Origin: an uncultured Eubacterium sp.
Lineage (GTDB): Bacteria > Bacillota > Clostridia > Lachnospirales > Lachnospiraceae
Assembly (NCBI GenBank): GCA_904502145.1
Contig: CAJGDH010000073.1
Coordinates: 1 to 8,428, forward strand
Length of the DNA stretch: 8,428 bases
Direction of reading: 5' to 3'
The notes under the pieces were generated by a model. That model had not been told where the DNA came from and made no database searches. It saw only the letters and a program-made list of their open reading frames with translations. Shown here in pieces: positions 6,048 through 8,428 of this stretch; within the stretch, counting starts at the first letter, position 1; each line of letters opens with the position of its first letter. Both the position numbers and the translations under genes were made by a program.

Positions 6048-6938
6048 ATGTATAAAATCAAAAAAGCAGAGCAACTGTCTGCCAACATCTATCTGATGGA
6101 TGTGGAGGCACCCCGTGTTGCCGGACATTGTCTGCCTGGCCAGTTCGTCATCGTGAAGATGGATGAAAAGGGAGAAAGGATCCCCCTGACCATCTGTGAT
6201 TATGACCGGGAAGCCGGCACGGTGACCATCGTCTTCCAGCCGGTGGGCGCATCCACCAGAAAGTTCGCAGAGCTTAAAGAAGGGGATTCTTTCCGTGATT
6301 TCACCGGCCCCCTGGGATGCCCTTCGGAGCTTCTGGAGGAGGACCTTGACGAACTGAAGGGGAAGAAGATCCTCTTCGTGGGCGGCGGCGTGGGTGCTGC
6401 CCCGGTTTATCCGCAGGTCAAGTGGATGCATGAACATGGGGTGGACGTGGATGTCATCATCGGGGCCAAGACCAAAGATCTCCTCATTCTCGAGGAGGAG
6501 ATGAAGGAGGCGGCAGCCGGCTATTATCCATGTACCGATGACGGCTCCTACGGTTTCGGCGGCATGGTTACCGGAAAGATGGAAGAGCTGGCAGCTGAAG
6601 GAAGGAACTATGATATCTGCGTGATCATCGGACCCATGATCATGATGAAATTCGGGGCCCTGACCGCGAAAAAACTGGATATCCCCAGGTGTATCGTCAG
6701 CATGAACCCCATCATGGTGGACGGTACCGGCATGTGCGGTGCCTGCCGTGTCCTGGTCCACGATGCCGTGAAATTCGCCTGTGTGGACGGACCGGACTTT
6801 GACGGTTACGGCGTGGACTTTGACGCTGCCATGAAAAGACAGACCATGTACAAGGATCAGGAGCAAAGAGCGATCCTGAAACTGGAGGAAGGCGATACCC
6901 ACCACGGTGGATGCGGCGAATGCGGAGGTGACAGATAA
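6048..6938 (+). CDS. nfnA: NfnA, small subunit of NADH-dependent reduced ferredoxin:NADP+ oxidoreductase
   Basis: A 296-residue cytoplasmic flavoprotein of the ferredoxin-NADP reductase superfamily, annotated elsewhere as sulfide/dihydroorotate dehydrogenase-like FAD/NAD-binding protein. With NfnB it catalyses reversible electron bifurcation between NADPH, NAD+ and ferredoxin; NfnA carries an FAD, a [2Fe-2S] cluster and the NAD(H) site. Seen here: an FAD-binding RIPLT (44-48), a nucleotide-binding GGGVGAAPVYP (112-122), GPMIMMKFGA (195-204) and the cluster motif with Asp225, Cys230, Cys233 and Cys245. The Asp-x4-Cys-x2-Cys-x11-Cys spacing matches the unusual three-Cys, one-Asp ligation described for Thermotoga maritima NfnA. 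After the core is a short tail with His285-His286 and Cys289/Cys292 (HHGGCGEC). The stop overlaps nfnB by one base (TAATG), so the subunits are translationally coupled. The alternative, glutamate synthase- or sulfide dehydrogenase-associated subunits, is less likely because no gltB is adjacent. Confidence 0.9.
   Translation: MYKIKKAEQLSANIYLMDVEAPRVAGHCLPGQFVIVKMDEKGERIPLTICDYDREAGTVTIVFQPVGASTRKFAELKEGDSFRDFTGPLGCPSELLEEDLDELKGKKILFVGGGVGAAPVYPQVKWMHEHGVDVDVIIGAKTKDLLILEEEMKEAAAGYYPCTDDGSYGFGGMVTGKMEELAAEGRNYDICVIIGPMIMMKFGALTAKKLDIPRCIVSMNPIMVDGTGMCGACRVLVHDAVKFACVDGPDFDGYGVDFDAAMKRQTMYKDQEQRAILKLEEGDTHHGGCGECGGDR
6924..6931 (+). promoter_or_regulatory. Internal ribosome binding site for nfnB inside the nfnA end
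   Basis: GGAGGTGA, a long match to the 16S anti-Shine-Dalgarno, lies 6 nt before the nfnB ATG at 6938 and within the last codons of nfnA. Together with the TAATG stop/start overlap this should keep the two subunits at equal amounts. It also overlaps the codons for the Cys-Gly-Gly-Asp end of NfnA. Confidence 0.8.
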
Positions 6939-8338
6939 TGGCTCAGGATATGTTGAAGAGAATTCCTGTCAGAGAGCAGGACCCCAAAGTACGTGCGACG
7001 AATTTCGAGGAGGTCTGTTACGGCTACAATGCAGAGGAAGCAACAGCCGAAGCGGCCCGCTGTTTAAACTGTAAAAATGCAAGATGTATCCAGGCATGCC
7101 CTGTTAATATCGATATTCCCGGCTTCATCAGCAGGATCAAGGAAGGGGACATCGAAGGCGCTTACGATGTGATCGGGGAATCCTCAGCCCTTCCCGCCAT
7201 CTGCGGCCGTGTCTGCCCCCAGGAATCCCAGTGTGAGAGCAAATGTATCCGCGGGATCAAGGGAGAGGCAGTCTCCATCGGCAAGCTGGAGAGATTTGTG
7301 GCGGATTATGCCCTGGAGAACGATATCATGCCCAAGAAGGCGGAGAACTCCAACGGACATAAGGTGGCAGTGATCGGTTCCGGCCCTGCAGGCCTCACCT
7401 GCGCCGGCGACCTGGCCAAGCTGGGTTATGACGTGACGGTATTCGAGGCCCTCCATGAGCTGGGCGGCGTTCTCGCCTACGGGATCCCGGAATTCCGTCT
7501 TCCCAAAAACAAAGTGGTAAAGAAAGAGATCGATAAAGTAAAAGAACTGGGCGTTAAATTTGAGACCAACGTGGTGATCGGCAAATCCACCACCGGGGAC
7601 CAGCTCCTGGAAGATGAGGGATTTGAAGCGGTCTTCATCGGCTCCGGCGCGGGACTCCCCATGTTCATGGGCATCCCGGGCGAGACGGCCAACGGATGTA
7701 TGTCCGCCAACGAATATCTCACCAGAAGCAACCTGATGCACGCCTATGATGACAGCTATGATACACCGATCTCCACCGGAAAGAAGGTGGCTGTGGTGGG
7801 CGGCGGAAACGTGGCCATGGATGCGGCAAGGACCGCTTTGCGTCTCGGGGCGGAAGTACATATCGTATACCGCCGTTCCGAAAAAGAACTTCCCGCCAGG
7901 GCGGAGGAAGTCCACCATGCCAAGGAGGAAGGTGTGATCTTCAACCTTCTGCAGAATCCCACTGAGATCCTGGTGGATGACAAGGGCTGGGTAAAAGGGA
8001 TCCGCGTGATCAAAATGGAACTGGGCGAGCCGGATGCCTCCGGAAGAAGACGCCCGGTGGAGATCCCCGGTTCGGAGTACGAGATCGAGGTCGACACGGT
8101 GATCATGTCCCTGGGTACATCACCCAACCCTCTGATCTCCTCCACTACAAAAGGTCTGGAAGTCAACAGAAGAAAATGTATCGTGGCCGACGAGGAGAAC
8201 GGTAAGACCTCCAAGGCCATGGTCTATGCCGGCGGCGATGCCGTCACCGGTGCAGCTACCGTCATTCTGGCCATGGGCGCAGGCAACGCTGCAGCAAAGG
8301 GTATCCATGAGATGTTTCTGGAAGGAGAGAAAAGTTAA
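6938..8338 (+). CDS. nfnB: NfnB, large subunit of NADH-dependent reduced ferredoxin:NADP+ oxidoreductase
   Basis: A 466-residue cytoplasmic iron-sulfur flavoprotein, homologous to the small subunit of NADPH-glutamate synthase (GltA/GltD type). In the Nfn complex it holds the bifurcating FAD, two [4Fe-4S] clusters, the ferredoxin contact and the NADPH site. The N-terminal cluster domain has Cys42, Cys45, Cys50 and Cys54 (CxxCx4CxxxCP), then Cys89, Cys93, Cys99 and Cys103 in CGRVCPQESQCESKC. The first Rossmann fold starts at GSGPAG (147-152) and binds FAD. The second, VGGGNVAMD (287-295), followed by YRRSEKELPAR (311-321), fits NADPH binding with arginines for the 2'-phosphate. The C-terminal AGGDAVTGAATVILAMGAG (431-449) closes the FAD site. 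All key motifs are intact and the length matches known NfnB. Being paired with nfnA and not with a large glutamate synthase gene supports Nfn over GltD. The operon ends with a terminator-like hairpin. Confidence 0.9.
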   Translation: MAQDMLKRIPVREQDPKVRATNFEEVCYGYNAEEATAEAARCLNCKNARCIQACPVNIDIPGFISRIKEGDIEGAYDVIGESSALPAICGRVCPQESQCESKCIRGIKGEAVSIGKLERFVADYALENDIMPKKAENSNGHKVAVIGSGPAGLTCAGDLAKLGYDVTVFEALHELGGVLAYGIPEFRLPKNKVVKKEIDKVKELGVKFETNVVIGKSTTGDQLLEDEGFEAVFIGSGAGLPMFMGIPGETANGCMSANEYLTRSNLMHAYDDSYDTPISTGKKVAVVGGGNVAMDAARTALRLGAEVHIVYRRSEKELPARAEEVHHAKEEGVIFNLLQNPTEILVDDKGWVKGIRVIKMELGEPDASGRRRPVEIPGSEYEIEVDTVIMSLGTSPNPLISSTTKGLEVNRRKCIVADEENGKTSKAMVYAGGDAVTGAATVILAMGAGNAAAKGIHEMFLEGEKS

Positions 8339-8370
8339 TATCGCCTTACAGACCTCATATTTATGATACT

Positions 8371-8428
8371 GGGAGGACCGGATGACCGTCTATGATGGTT
8401 GTCCGGTCCTTTCCTCATGCCTTTTTTC
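8371..8428 (+). terminator. Intrinsic-type terminator after nfnAB
   Basis: AGGACCGGA (8374-8382) pairs perfectly with TCCGGTCCT (8402-8410). Inner TGACC/GGTTG and outer GGG/TTC pairs, including wobbles, extend the stem to about 17 bp around a 9-nt loop (8388-8396). A TTTTTT run lies at 8422-8427, roughly 8 nt beyond the stem, so the stem is strong but the T-tract is further off than usual. It starts 32 bp after the nfnB stop and ends the operon. The window closes right after it. Confidence 0.65.

Noticed and set aside
6009..6905. 298-codon open frame on the minus strand opposite nfnA
   Set aside because: It lies almost wholly over nfnA, whose product has clear cofactor motifs. The antisense translation shows no family pattern and reflects codon bias of the real gene.
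1..8428. CRISPR arrays, insertion sequences, tRNA or rRNA genes, riboswitches
   Set aside because: No regularly spaced repeats, terminal inverted repeats, transposase motifs or conserved RNA signatures were seen; all gaps between genes are about 120 bp or shorter.

Overview
The window looks like a chromosomal segment of an anaerobic, Gram-positive member of the Clostridia, most likely Lachnospiraceae. Three things point there: an electron-bifurcating NfnAB pair, a clostridial-type class A penicillin-binding protein with a long acidic tail, and a TraX-family membrane protein of the chromosomal Firmicute kind. Coding sequence is moderately GC-rich and short intergenic gaps are AT-rich. No mobile element, phage gene, tRNA, rRNA or CRISPR array is visible. 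The family-level assignment is inference from gene content and sequence style, not from a marker gene.

Layout. (1) Bases 1-220 carry the last 72 codons of a cytoplasmic SAM-dependent methyltransferase of the Methyltransf_32 type. Its stop overlaps (ATGA) the start of (2) an 850-residue, membrane-anchored, surface-exposed protein of unknown function (217-2769). That protein has a beta-sandwich-like region, a beta-propeller-like middle and a C-terminal domain resembling a peptidase C39-like fold without catalytic residues. (3) A GC-rich hairpin (2770-2801) separates it from a convergent TraX-family gene on the minus strand (2806-3513). (4) A roughly 116-bp AT-rich divergent region with two small palindromes (3514-3629) leads into (5) a bifunctional class A penicillin-binding protein (3630-5966). 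(6) A good extended -10 promoter (5976-6003) drives (7) the nfnA-nfnB operon (6048-8338), followed by (8) a strong terminator-like hairpin near the right edge.

How the genes work together. Two themes are present: the cell envelope (the 850-aa ectodomain protein, the TraX-family protein and the peptidoglycan synthase) and redox metabolism (NfnAB, which links NADH, reduced ferredoxin and NADPH). The nfn operon has its own promoter, and nothing in the sequence ties it to the envelope genes. The least understood item is the 850-aa protein. I do not see convincing evidence for a new multi-gene defence or mobile system. The best lead for something undescribed is that protein, with its pseudo-peptidase-like C-terminus and tight coupling to a methyltransferase gene.
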